In this document: positions 13,701-28,700 of the stretch, in pieces
How positions within the stretch are numbered: the first letter of the stretch is position 1
Layout of the letters: every line of letters begins with the position of its first letter
Origin: Barthelona sp. PAP020
Lineage: Eukaryota > Metamonada: BaSk clade
Length of the DNA stretch: 58,172 nucleotides
Reading direction: 5' to 3'
NCBI GenBank assembly: GCA_040182905.1
Contig: JARQWU010000035.1
Coordinates: 1 to 58,172 of the forward strand
Position numbers and translations under genes: made by a program
Notes under the pieces: generated by a model
What the model was told of the DNA's origin: nothing
Databases searched by the model: none
Seen by the model: the letters and a program-made list of their open reading frames with translations, nothing else

Positions 13701-16700
13701 GCATAAAGTGTTATTTTCGATGAAAGAAAGATGATCATCAAGCATTTCCATAATAACAACTTCACAACCTTTCATTTTTCTCATCAAAACAATGCCACCA
13801 ATCCAATTCAATGATATATAATCAATTTCTGCTGTTCTTAAATCTAATAATCCATCAGAAACAAACACTTCATCACGCAAAGATAAATATCCATCCAAAA
13901 CAACATAAGATACATTTGAAGTAACTCTTAAGCTTCCTTCTCCTCTTAAATAACAAGTTTCTGAGCCATAAAATCCTCCAATCAATTCCAATTTACCGTT
14001 AGACATTACTTTAAATGTGGAATCATCACAAGTAACATTTCCTCCCAAATAAAGATGTCCATCGGAAGCTATGAAAACAAAAGATGTGTTTACTCTCCAT
14101 TTAATTGTGGGACTACCATATACAGTCATATTACCAATGAGATTTAATAAAGGTTTCTTTTCATAATCAACTATTGGAGTATCCATTGTGGTGTTTTCCA
14201 CAGTAATGTTAAATAGGGCATCTTTCAGGATATTTAGCGTGGTATTGGAAAAACCATTGATTTCACCATCCCTCCAATTGGCTTCTTCAAAAACATTAAC
14301 AGTAACATTCTCTTCAAAAACTTTTGTTTCAATGGAAGTCATGTTAAAGTTAAGAATGTCGTATATTCCTTTGTGAATAGAACCTCCTTTAAAAATAAAA
14401 TCATTAATGTTGATAATTCCTTCCACAGAAGACTTATCTTTCAAAGTCAACGAATCAATAATAATTTCTGTTGAATTTCCTTTCCCAAAATATAAGTGAC
14501 TGCCTTCTAAAACAGTTGTTTGTTTCGAAATTCTGTAATCAGCTTCATTTAAAACGTTAAGAGAAGAATTAAACATAGAAATATCGGTATTATAACCAAT
14601 AAAACCTGAATTTTGAGTGAATATGGAGTCTTTTAATGTCATTTCATTGATATTAACAGTTGAATCATAACTATCAAACAAACACTGACTTTTGGCATCA
14701 ATCAACAATTCATCAATAACACAATTATCGATATATATGTTAGTTCTATAACAATCATCAAAATAGAGGGTAGATATGGAAGAATTAATCAATCTTACAT
14801 AAGCTCCATTGTTTTTATTAGTTATATTGAAAATATTCACATTGGTATTTTCTAGTTGAATTTCTCCGGTAAGATAATCAGCCAGAAGATTATCAACTGA
14901 AGTATTTTTGAAGCTTAATAATCCATTAGAAATGAACGATCCTGATAATGACTCAATATTGGTATCATTAAAGAATAACGAACTGTCTTTATCTACTTTA
15001 ATGATAGCATTATTGATAACATCACCATTTACCAGTAAATCACTACCAGTTTGAATTAGAGTTCCATAATTTAATATTGAACCATCAAATGCAACAATAT
15101 TTGAAGAACAATAATTATTTGCATTGAAAATTAAGGTACCATTATTCAAAACATTACCAAATATCTTTGTACAAACATTTATTTCAGTATCAGCACTGTT
15201 ATCATTTATTATAAATGAATCATGTTTTGTCAACAGTAACGTGTTATTTCCAGTCACAGAATGTTCGGAAGTGAATGAAAGATTGGCCTTATCTTCAATT
15301 TCAATGTAAGAATCATCAATAATTAGATCACCACTGTTAAATACCATCGATTCATTAACATAAACTTCAACATTTTTGAAAATTTTGGAACCACTCTTAA
15401 ATTCAGTATTATTTACTTCGACAATAACATCGCTCATGAATAGTTTCTTTATAATCGAATTATTAACCAAAATAGTGCCAAAACCATTAATATTACCGGC
15501 AATTACCGAAAGGTCGTCAAAGATTACCTTGTCAGAGGTATCAAATACCGAAAAAATTCCATCACTTTCAATAACTCCTGTTTCAATAGAACAAATTTCA
15601 GAATTATTCAATATCATCTCACCATTTGAAGAAATAACTAATGAAGAAATCAATTGTTTGGATCGATTAGTAAACTTATAGGAACCATCCTTAACAATGT
15701 AATCACAATCAAATTCAGTTATAAACATCATTCTGTTAATTTCCCATTCAAATCCATTCAAATTGATTTGACTCTCACAAGCTACACTCACATTACCAAT
15801 ACCTTTGAAAGAAACATCTTCTTCCAAATTCATTACACCATCAACACCAAATTCAATAACACCGTCAATGAAAGAATAAGGAGGTTCAATTAACAATTCA
15901 CCATTTCCAATAAAAATAGTACCATTAAAATATTGAATCAAGTTTACTTCAATACTAGCTTTACTGTTGTCAGCACATGAATAATCTTTGCTAAAATTAC
16001 CATTATTTATCAAATACCCTTCATTTCCAATGAATGAACTGTCACCACATATGTGGAAAAGGCAATCTTGCATGTTATAAAAACTACTGTTCTTATACAG
16101 CGTAAGATCTCCACCAGATTCAATGGAACCTGATCCATAATTACAAAGTGTAACATTTTCACCCAAAACTTTTTGTTCAGCATTCGGCCCCATGATATCT
16201 AATGTGCTAAACACATTTGTAATACTTTCATCGTCAAAACCTCCATACTTTAATTTCAAAATTGTTAAATTCAATGTTCCAGGACCCTTTCTGAAAGAGT
16301 TACAATCCAATCCTAAGCCTTTGAATTTCTTTTCCCCAAAAAAGGTCAAATTAAGTCCACATAAATTGATATAAGCTTCTTCACAGAAACTAGTTGTTTC
16401 TGTGAATACAATTTCACCCTCACCAGTTAACAATGATTCTTCACCAGTGATACAATAAATTCCTTCAAAAACGAGGGTCACATCTTTTTCAACATTCATT
16501 TTTACATTATGTCCATAAATACTGCTATTTTGCAAAAAAATATAGTCTTCAGCAAATGTTAAAGTATTGTTAAACACCAATTTACCTGCTACTGCATCAA
16601 TACCACGTCCAAATATCAATAACTTTTGATTTCCCAAGAAAACACCATTATTCAATCGCATTCTCCAAAAAGTTTCCAAATATTCATCATTATCAACACC

Positions 16701-19700
16701 ATGTACATAACCTTCATTGATCCATAAAGGCATTCCAGTATAGTTGGTTAAAGTGTAGTCTTTATTGTTATATGTTCTTGTAATATTTTCATAGGTAGTT
16801 GATTCACTAACGTTGGCAGTTAACCAACGACATTTTTGTAGGAAAGCGAACTCACCAAAATTGATTAATCTTGAATTGGGGTCACCATAAAAACTAGATC
16901 TAAATTCAGTTCCAGCATAACCACTGTTATTGAAAACTGAATCTTCAAGTATTTTAATCTTTAAATCTGGTAAAATCTCCATCAATTCCGGATCCAATTC
17001 AACAATATTCTTAAATCTAGTAGAATTCAAAGATGTAGTGGTACCATTACCCATTAAACCACCTGATTGCCAAATTAATTCTTTAACAATAATTAAAGGA
17101 TCAACACCGCCTCTAAAACCACCAGAAATTTCCATATAGTTAACTTCAATAGGAGCTTTAGAATAAAACAAGGCGTATCCTCTCTTTAATTGTAATTTTT
17201 CAAAGCTTAACGGTGAACTCATTTCATAGAATGTAACGTTGGGTCCAGCAACGGTCATTTTAGAATTATTTGCAAATTGTGCTGAATTATAGATGTTTAA
17301 ATTACCATAATTTTGATCGGGATTAGCATTTTCCATTTCAATGGGAACATCAAAGAATAACCTTAGATCTGTGAAATCCATTAATCCATAGACTTCAATG
17401 ATACCATTGTATAAGAAATTAACGACTCCTTTCTTAACTGTCCATTCACTTGTGTTATACAAAATAAATTTTGCCCCAGCAACATAAGTAACAGCACTGG
17501 CAAATTCAAATACTTGGTGAGAAAATCCTCCATTTATTAAATGCAATTCAGAAGAAGATACAGTAAAATAATCATAATTTTCTAAAATCAATGAAATATA
17601 GGTGGATTCATTGACATATATTGTGCCATTATTAATTAAATGACTTGTACAATTTTCACAAACGTCCAAACTTAGTTTATGATGAAATTGTAAGATATGA
17701 TTGTTAATAATTCTTGAATTATTGTATGCAATAAATTGTACAACCTCAGTAATTGAAAAACCATCTCCAACAATTGCTGCAGGAAAATCAATCTTCTTTT
17801 CATTGATTAATGTAGCATTTTCACCTAAAATTGCCAAAGAAGAACGTTTAATTGAAGCTTCATTCAAAATAATGGTTGTGGAATCTTCACCTAAACCTCC
17901 ACCTTTCCAATCTAAATATTCAACAATATATACTTGATCTGTACCTCCTCTAATACCATTTCTTAATTCTAACCTGTCAATATATACAACTTTATCAGTA
18001 TAAAAATTAATGATTCCATTATGTTGACTGATGTAAAAGATGTAAACAATATGAGAAACCTCATAAAACTCAACCAATCCATAATCAATATCTATTGAAT
18101 CCATTTGAATCAATGTACAATTATCAAAGAAATGCAGATCACCACCTCTGACAAATAAAGTGGTGTTGCTGAAAAAAGTACTACCAAACCATACAGACCC
18201 AACGGTATTATTATAACCTTCATATACATACAATAAACCCCACATTTCAAAATTAGAACCATGATAGAAAAATATATCATCATTGGCCCATTTTACTTGA
18301 TAAGTCCTTTCTCCAACAAATACTTTCGCATTAGAGTTGGTAATATTGATATTTCCATAAAAGTGCCCACCTTCAAGAATTTTAAGGGTACCATAATTCA
18401 CATCTAATTTAGAATTCTTAGCAGATGAGAAACCAATTTTAAAAGTGACTGAACTGGCGGGATAATTGATTAATACTGTTCCATTGTTGATAAATGATGA
18501 TCTGCTCCCACCAACCCCATTGAATACCATACTTGATGTGATGTTGATTATTCCTTGATTGATATACTGAGATCCATTGTCCAAAACTAAAGGTCCTGAT
18601 GCTTCAAAAGAGGAAGTCTCAAAAGATACCAATCTTGAAAAATCGCTCACATATTTTGTTGAAGTTCCTGTAGCAACAATTCTACAATATGCATTCACTT
18701 CAAAATGATTGCTAAAATAGCCACCACTCCAAATTAGTGATTCATACACATTAATAATAGCATAAATATCAATATTCATCAATTCTTCGAATGGATTTAA
18801 TTCTTCTTCTTCTTCGCCATTTGATGAAGGAGTTGGCCTGCCAACCAAAGCTCCACTCTGCACAAATAATCTATTGTTTTCAATAACACTGCCATAAACA
18901 TACATATATCCACCAGAAATATATAAAGAATCAATAAAAGCATCTTCATACACAAAAACAGTTCCCATAATCGTATAATGATAAAATGGATCAAAACCAG
19001 GTGGAGGATGGTCGGGAGTGTCCTTATATCGACAAGAATATGTCTGAATTTGACGATTAACAAAAAAATTCTGAAGTATCCATTTTGCACCACTGTCCAT
19101 ATACCATGAAGATACTGTAGACTTACCCACTGTTGAACAATTAAAAAATGATTCATTTTTAAATCGAATTGCTGCTTCTTCAAAATGACAGTAATAACCT
19201 AAATCATACTTGCTTTTCCATGTTCTTGTTTGAATTAAAAAATGTTCGAAAATAATTTGCCCAGTAGTTTCATTATCTACATCAGTCATTGCCCCATAAA
19301 TAACATTTTCACCACCAGACAGTTTAAGGATTCCATCAGTGCCTGCAAATTGAAAATTACCATGTTCGCTTACTATTAAAGGACGCAATAATTCTACAAT
19401 ACCATAATTTAGTAACAAACCATTAACAATTAAGCTTGCATGAGGAACGTATAAGATACCTGTACTATTAATGGTAAAAGTGGAATTGGGTTGTAACCGT
19501 AAATGTATTCCTTGTTGTGGCAACAAACGATAGGCAACTTCTTGTGCAATATATCCGTTTCCTTCATTTGCTTCATTAGAATATTGATAGGTAACCACAC
19601 AACTTAAGTGTCTGGGTAATTTTGCCAACAAAGGTTCATAAACAATAGCCTCAGCACTGCATAACCAAGAATCTGTGCCACAGCCAAGCTTATATTGACC

Positions 19701-22700
19701 ATAATTATCAATATAATATGCAGGATATCCAATTATCGGATTACTGAATCTTAAGATTCCTCTAATTCCAGCTTGAAAGGTAAGATTTCCTACCAACGAG
19801 GAATTTTGTCCATAATAATAAATGTAATTTTCACCACTGCAAGAAGTTAATGTTGTTCTGGCATTGATATGCAAACCATCATAAACATACATTTTATGAT
19901 TCTGTCCTAACCATTTTCTGGCAGAACCAGTGATTTCCATATTTTTAGTGACTCTAGTCTTAGCATTCTGAATAAATCCTCCACCAGTCCACAATAATTC
20001 TTCAACTTCCAATGTATCACCACCAACTCTCCAACCGTCATGAATTTCTAAGCGTTTTAACTTTACAACACAACCATTGACATCAATATTACACCCAGAG
20101 TCAAAAACAACGTAACCAGTATTGATGATCACTTGCTCATACTCAGCAAATTCAGTAACCTCACTAAAAGAGGTGATACCACCATTAATCTCCAAAACTT
20201 TCAATTCCATTTTGTTTTCAAATTTATTGAAATGAATTCTACCACTACCACTTGTGGTTGACTTGTCCAATTCCCATGATCCATCTTCATCTGTCAAAGA
20301 TTGAACATTATTTAATGAAACATACCCAGCTGATACATACATGGTCTTAATATTCACTCTTGCTGGTTCCGTAATGATGAATTTGGCATCAACTGTTTGT
20401 TCAAAATGCTCGGATATATTCCAAATTCCTTTGAAAGTAACAGTTGTTCCAGCACTGTAAGTTAGGTAACCACTACTTCCAATTAATTGAGAATCATTGT
20501 CAAATAAATAATTAGATGATTTCAAGATAATTTCAGAAACATTTTCAAATTCAAATCTCCCGTTTATGGTTGAAACACTGATAGCAAGAGTGTTTTGATC
20601 ACTTATATAAGTATTTGCCTCTTTCTTAAATTCACTGATGCAAAATAATTCCCATGAACAATCAATTTCTGTTGTTGAATTAAAAACTGTACTTCCACTG
20701 CCATAAAATTGTTGGTTCTCCAAAACCGTTGTATTACCTTCAAAATAGATAGTAGAACCAATGTCAATATTAACTTTACCCGTTTCATTGATCAATAAAT
20801 TATTGACAGAATGAATAACAGCCAAATCATCCAATACTTTCAAATTTGAACCATCTATTACCATATCTGATGCTTCCATAGTACATTCAACAATAGTACC
20901 ACCATTCCAATTCATATAATCCAAGTAAATATAATCTTTTCCTTCCAACAATTGAGCATTAAGGAATAATTCTGTCATATGAACAGATATTCCCGTATTA
21001 ACTTCAACTATTGCCTGACTATGATTGATTGAAAGATATGGCATCTCCAAATTGGTTTTCCACATATTTTCATCAGTAAGATCAGTATCTTTAAATCTAA
21101 ATCTTCCACCATTTGTCAAATCAATAGGAATCAACGTTATTTCACTTCGATACAAATCTCTAAACTCAAATTCACAATAATCACTAATTTCCCACATATC
21201 AAATAAAATATCAAAGCCCGAATTAACAATAGCAAATAAACCTTGGTAATAACACTTTGGTTCCACATGCATGATAGTTCTAGAATCCAAATACGCAGGA
21301 TCATTCAATACAACACAACCTTTCGATTGTATTTCAATAGTATTCAATCTTTGTAATGAAAGAGGTTCAAATAACACATAACCTCCACTATTTGAATATA
21401 TAACAGGAGGTTCAAATTGTCCATATATATACATACCATTTGTACCAGGAATTGAATCAAAAGTACCTAAACATCCATGGTTTTGAACAGTAACATTTAA
21501 AGATTGTGGTGTAATGATTGAATTCTCCATAAAAACGTATTTTCCTGCATAAATAAACATTTCAACATTTTCATTGAAGATAACATACTTTTCAAAAATA
21601 CCACTACCAAATTTAAAACTCATAGAACCTTGAGAAACATTAAAATGTTCAATAGCATGAATATACCATTCCCAAACAAAACCATTCAAAATGTCTACAT
21701 CTACATGAGAAATAACTTGAGTATAACTTGAAGAAGCACTCTTTAAATAAGGAACTTCGCCTGAAAACTTAATTTGACTTCGTTTTGTAACAATCCAATA
21801 ACCTCTATCACCAGTAATGATTGAACTTTCAGGAATCAGAATGGCCAAAGCGTCCAACAATTTAGCATTAATCCATGAATGTACTTTAACATCAATCACC
21901 AAAAAGTTATCTGTTACATTTAAAGAAATGTCTTGAATAGTACCACCAAACCAATGAACGAATTCTGAAACATATACCAAATCATTTCCTTTCAATGTGG
22001 AACTGTCAAAAACTTTGATATAATCAACATAAACTGGTTGATTTGTATCAAATCTCATAGTACCATTACACAGATTCAAAAAACCAAAGTGTTGGCTATA
22101 TGGAAAATTCTCAAAGTTCATTGTACCAAAATCTGCATGTAAATCATATCCAATGGTAATATTTTGTAATATTTGAATGAAATTAAAAACACCTTTATTA
22201 GAAGGTTGAGAATATAATCCAAACACTAAATCTCGTATTTTTTCAAAAGTACTAACACCATCATTGATCATATTATCAAAAGTAACATAATCGATGGTAT
22301 TGAATAAGATTGTACTTTGACTATTAGTGATATTATTTAAAATTGAATCAGTAGTTCTCCAATTTTCCATATTTCCACCATTTAAAACATTTAAGATTGA
22401 AATAAATACCTTTTCAACGGTATCAATGAAACAATTAATATCTCCAGAAATATACAAAGAATTGATATTCACTTCCTTTTCTATATTTTTAATTGTCAAA
22501 TGGCTGGAAGAAATCGAGCCTTTGATATTCTTTATTGAAGGAATATTAACATATTCAACAGTGTTAATTTCCATTCTTCCTCTATTTTCCAAAGTGTCTG
22601 AAGTAATATTAGTACCAATATTTTTTATGATAACAGTGTGAGTATTAACAATAGAATCAATCATTACACCAAGATCTACAACATTTATGTAAAAACCTTT

Positions 22701-25700
22701 AGAAGTAGTTATTCCATCAACATAAAAATCAAAAAGATTGGTAAAATAGAAATTTCCAGCATTGTTGATAGTTTTACCAAACACATAATCAAAATTCGAA
22801 ACTGTAAATTCACAATTAGTGCCTGCAATTAAAGAATCAAATGTGAAATTCTTAAAATTATCTAAAATTGTTTTTGATGAAGAGCCTGTGGTAAAACTTT
22901 CAACAGTGATGTTATATGGGATATTCAATAACTTAAAAACACCATTGTTTATTATAATATCCATAACAAAATAAGTATCATAATCATTTAAAATAAAAGT
23001 ACCAGAATTAACAATATTTGTTGCTGGTAATTTCTTTTTTATCCGATATAATTGCATGTTTCCTGAATTTTCAATAAAAGGATTAACTATCGTTCCATCA
23101 ACATCATAAACATGGAAAATACCTTTATTTACCAATTTATTTTGATTAAAATAAACATTTAATGGTACAGTATAAATGTAAACTGCACCAGTTGAAGAAA
23201 ATTCTTCAAATATTATTGAAGAATTTGAATTTCTCAATATTAACACTCCACTGATACTTGAATAACTATCAACTTTGAAAGTACCATTTAAAAAAGTGAT
23301 ATCTGTTGTATGAGCTGTACCATCATCTAATGCCATGGTATCAACCAAAAAGTTGGAGTTTGTCAATTGCATGATTATACTACCTGCTGAACTAGTTTCC
23401 AATTGAGCAATATTAATAGTATGGTTATAATTCCAATGTATATGTCCAGCTCTGGCAAAAAATTTGCTAAAAGTATCTTGTGAATTGAGTTGAATATTAT
23501 CCTTAACATAAAGATGTCCTCCACTACGAATATCAACAATATTTACATCAATATCTTTGGTATATATGTAATGTGAACCAGTAGTGTAATGATATAAAGA
23601 AGTAGAAACAAATTTTCCATAAGTATAAACGTAATTATTAGAATAACTGAAAAGTAACCAATTTGTCCCATAAACTTCAAGAATTGAATTAGCTTTATTA
23701 ATTAAACAATCAATACAATGACCAGATCCTCTTAATTTACCAGTATTTTCAACCAGTAAATGTCCTTCATTTATCATTTTAGTATATCTTAAATCCAAAG
23801 TAGATTTAGCTTTAATAATAGTAGTATTGTATGAAAACACTGTTGAACCATAATAATTCATTAAAGATGATTGTGTATTACCTGTGACAACAAAATCTTT
23901 GTAATTGATCAAAATTAATTTAACATTTTCGGATTCAGCATTGTTGTTAAAAGTTGCAGAAATCATTTGCAAATAATTATGATTTATTATTTGCAAAGTT
24001 CCAGTTGTTAAGTAAATTGTACCTTGAATATAAGCCTGATTTAACAAATTTATAATACCACCTCTTCTGAAATAAAGATGTGCAGCAGTATTATAAACAA
24101 TATTAAATGTAGTAACATTCAACAGATCTAAATAAATAGAAGATCCTTCAAAATGAACATAATTTGCCACAATATCTGTGGCAGAATATGAACTTCTGAT
24201 GACCTTCAATTGATTTTGATGATAATTTATTTCAGTATTTAAAGATACTGCACCTAATGAAACAACAGTTTCAACCGAATTATTGAATACTTTCACATTC
24301 TTCAGGATAAAAGTACCTCTAACAATCAAACGATCAATTTCAAGTATTTGTTTGTTGTTGACACCATCAATTTGTACTAATTTATCATCTTCAACAGTAA
24401 CTAAAGATAATTTAAGAAAAGCTGTAGGATATGCATAGAAATCACGTAAATGTTGATAAAAATTATCCACTGAATAATTTCCATAAATGTAAACATGTGT
24501 TCCAAATGATATTTTTCCAGGATTTTCACAAATGAGTCTTCCTCCTTCATGCAATCTCAAATAATCAGATTCAGATTCCTGGCCAAAATATACATCAGAT
24601 TCAATAATTAAAGTACCATAAATCTCAATGATTCTATTAATCTGATAAGTACTCTTAATTGTAACAATAGCATTTTCTCGAACAATAAATTTTTGAAATT
24701 CTAAGATAAGACGATTAGCATCTCCCATTGTATGAAAGAGAGAAGAATTACCATGAAAATCAAAACTACCATACCAAAAATATGTCAGTTGAGAAGATGG
24801 AATACCTAAGGAACCTGCACTGACAGTACTTGTACGGGTATTGACGATCATTTTAGCTGTTTCTTCAACAATAATACTTCCACCATTTAAAATATTATTT
24901 TGATCCCAAATACCAGTATTTCTAATGACTAATTCTCTCTCTTTTTGGATACATTTATTGTTATCAGAAGTAAAAGTTATGTTATCAAAAAACAATTTTC
25001 CAGTACCCTGAATTAATCCACTACGAAAAGTAAAAGTAGAAAATAGCATTGCAGCATCTGCATACCTCCATTGACCGTTTGCAAAAGCTAAATGTTCAAT
25101 GTAGAAATAATTACCAGATCCTCTTATTGTATCAAACTTACCATTTTCATAATCGTTATCAAATAAATATGCCAAATTAAAATAGTAATTAGTGCTAAAA
25201 GCAATATACATATTTAAAGCACTAAAATGGGTATTATCTTGAATTAATATGTCATAACCATTGTTGATGAATTGATAAATGTAAAAATAAGTATTTTCTA
25301 CTATTTGTGCGGGTACATTTTCACCAGTAAAATATGTAATATTGATATAATTGTTGTAATAAACACGTAACCTTTGTCTATATAAAGCTTCAGTATTATC
25401 AATGTCCATACGTCGATTATTTGGTGAAAAGAATAATTCATTACAATTCAGTTGAATATTAGAAATATTTAAATTTGAATAATAAATGTCAATAATCTTA
25501 TCAGCTTTAATTAAATCGAGTTCATGATGCATTTTTTTAATATATAATGTAGAACTTTCAATATCAATGATATTAAATTCATAAACACTTAATTGATTAG
25601 TATTTTTGATAAATAAAGCTCGATTCATCTTTAAATAACCATCCTTAACACTAAATAATTTTATATCAGTGGTATTTATATAAGTAGCAGTTAATTCTTT

Positions 25701-28700
25701 GGTAGAATCCATTATTATTTCTGAAGTATTTAAAACAAAAATATTATTGTTTCCTTCTAATCCACTAACATTCAATCTATAAAAATCTTTCATCGTTAAA
25801 TGTGAACCACTAATTTGAGTAAGATTTTCAACAATAAATTCAAAATAACAATCTTTAAAATATAAATCACTATTTATACTTATCAAATTATCTAGTTTCC
25901 AAAAAAACTTCTTTGTTATATCTTCCACTTTTCCACATAAATTAAAATTAGCATTATTTAAATAAATATCATCAATATTAGTCTTAAAAGTATGTCCAAC
26001 ACTAAATGAACCATCTTTAATTATCAATTTTCTTGTACTCAAATTAACTTTTCCTCTAAAAATTACATAACCTCCAACAATCTCAAATTCATTTCCATTA
26101 AAATGATAATATTCTTTAAAATTAACAATACCTCTCTTTACAATATGATTAAAATTTGGTAAATACCATTCATTATTCAAATTAAAAGTTTTCATGACAC
26201 CAAAAGTAATTGAACCATTTATTGTTGCATCCAATGCTTCTAATGTTCCATTAAAATCCCAAGATCCCGATAAAATCTCAAATATATATCCATCTTTCTG
26301 AATTTCATAATTCACTTCATTACCTACAATAATAAATAAGTCATCAACAATATTACGATCTGAATAACTCATCAAAGTATCCAATGTGTGAACTAAAACC
26401 TTAATATTCGAAGGTATATCAACAAACGAATTTCTTACTTCATGATAATAATAAGGTGACAAAAATGAGAAATTACCCAAAATATGAACATCATTATTGA
26501 ATAATAAATGTCCATTATATATCATTTCGATCTTACTATTGGGTAAAATGATTGTAGGTGAATTTAAGGTTAACAATTTATCAATTATTTTCACAGAATA
26601 AGTTTCATTTGTTATTGGATTTGTTTCATTTCCAACAAAATATGTAAAGGCATTGGAAACAACAAAAATGTTTGCATCAATAGTACCACCAGCGAAAATG
26701 GCACGCTTTTTGACAAATATTTGATCACTGCTTTTAAGACTCGAATTCCTACCAATATACAAATAATCAACATTAATATCAAAACCAGTATTGATTTCTA
26801 ATGATGCTCCAATAATATAAATAATAGAAAACTCTAAAGGCTCATCTTGTGGTCCAAAAGTTACATCACCACCTTCTAATATCATTCCATTGATAATTGG
26901 TGGAATTCTAAAATTTTCAGTCACAAATTTACCACCTAAAACACGTAAATATTTAATTATTAATTGTTTCGTAAAATCTTTCATTATTATTTCACCTCCA
27001 TCAATTGCAACTTCTTCAATAACCCATTCATCTAATGTTTCAGGTATAGAATGAAAAATGATCATTCCTCCTTCGACAGACACATGAGTAAAATTGAAAA
27101 TACATCCAGGCAAAAATTGGAAAATACCAGATTCAACATGTATTTTTGTCGAAATATTCCAAATTCCTCCAAATCTTACATGACCTCCTTGAGACGCTGT
27201 AAAATCAGAACCTTCACCTTTCAAAACCACATTAGGTAAAACAATAATTGGACCTTGAGCATCAATAGTTGAAGGCTCCTCACCAAGTGAAACATCGGCA
27301 AGAATAATATCAGATGAAAACAATAATCCACCTTTGGAAACAAAAGTAGAACCAGATTGTACGATTAAACTTCCACCTAACAACAATTGATTGTCCAATC
27401 GAATTGTATTATTAATGGTTAAGTCTCCATGACAAATTATTTGAGGCCAACCTGAAGGATAAGAAAATGAAAGATTAATATCCAAATTTGTTAAAACGTC
27501 TGAAGGAAAAACAACCAATTGAGTTGATTCAACAATAAATTGAACAGGAGCATTAATAATTAAATTATCGAAAATGTTTTCCCCAAAATCAAAAACAGAA
27601 TTGGTATTACTGTAAACCAACGTTTCATTTTCAAAAAATGTAAAATTATAAGGATATATAATTTTTGCTGAATTAAAAAAGTAATGTTTTCCAGTAATTA
27701 TTTTCAAATCTTTTGTTTTCATATTAATTACAGCAAAATTTTCCAAAATCCCTTCAAACCAATGAAATTTATTATATATGTTCATATCAAATGGTCCAAT
27801 CAATCTACCATTCTCTATTAACATTGAATCAATTTCAATATCAACATTTTTAAGGGTTAAAATTGCATTTTCATTGATATATATCGTTGAAACATTCAAA
27901 ACATTTGTTGTTTCCAATAATAATTGAGAATTTTCCAAATTTATTTTGGTAATATTCCAAGTAGAATTTATTGATTGACAATTTTGAAAATTTAACACAG
28001 AATCAAATTCTGAATCTTTCTTTCCCAAAAAAATTGAATTTATGCTAACAATAGCATTTGTAAAATAATATTTTACTTCAGAATCATTAAAATTTGTAAT
28101 TAAATCAAATCTACCTTGAATATAAATAACAATATCATTGATTTTGGTATAAAAACTGGCAGATTCAGCTTCTTTATTTTTTAAAATTTGAGAATTTTCA
28201 GTAAATGTATAAGATAATTCAGTATTATTGAAATAAAAATTGGTATCATTATAAATACGCTCTTTTCCAACATAAATACCTTTACAATCTTTTGTACAAT
28301 TATATATACCTTCAAAAATGGTTGTATAACCCAAATATATATAATTTGTTATGACATCAAAATGACTGTTCTGACCAATATAAATATTCTTACATTCCAT
28401 ATTCAAAAAACCTTGATTTTTCAAATAAATGTTTCCTGATATATTTACACCTAAACAAATACCTTCTAAAGTGAAATTTTGACTAATAATGATATTTGAA
28501 GATTCAAGAAAATTTAACCTTGTATTTTGGGCAAAATTAAAAACAATATCTTCAGTAATGTTAAATTGATTCAAAATGTTCAATACAATATCATCAATAT
28601 AAATAATTTTGACATCATCAAATAATTTCAAATTTTCAATTGAAAAATTAGAAGAAAAACCATTGAAATAAATACCTCCATAATGAAATTCATTGATTTT

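Noticed and set aside
18797-19183. 128-codon minus-strand frame inside the giant gene
   Set aside because: It is an alternative frame of the giant coding sequence, has no recognisable motif, and the giant frame continues unbroken through it.
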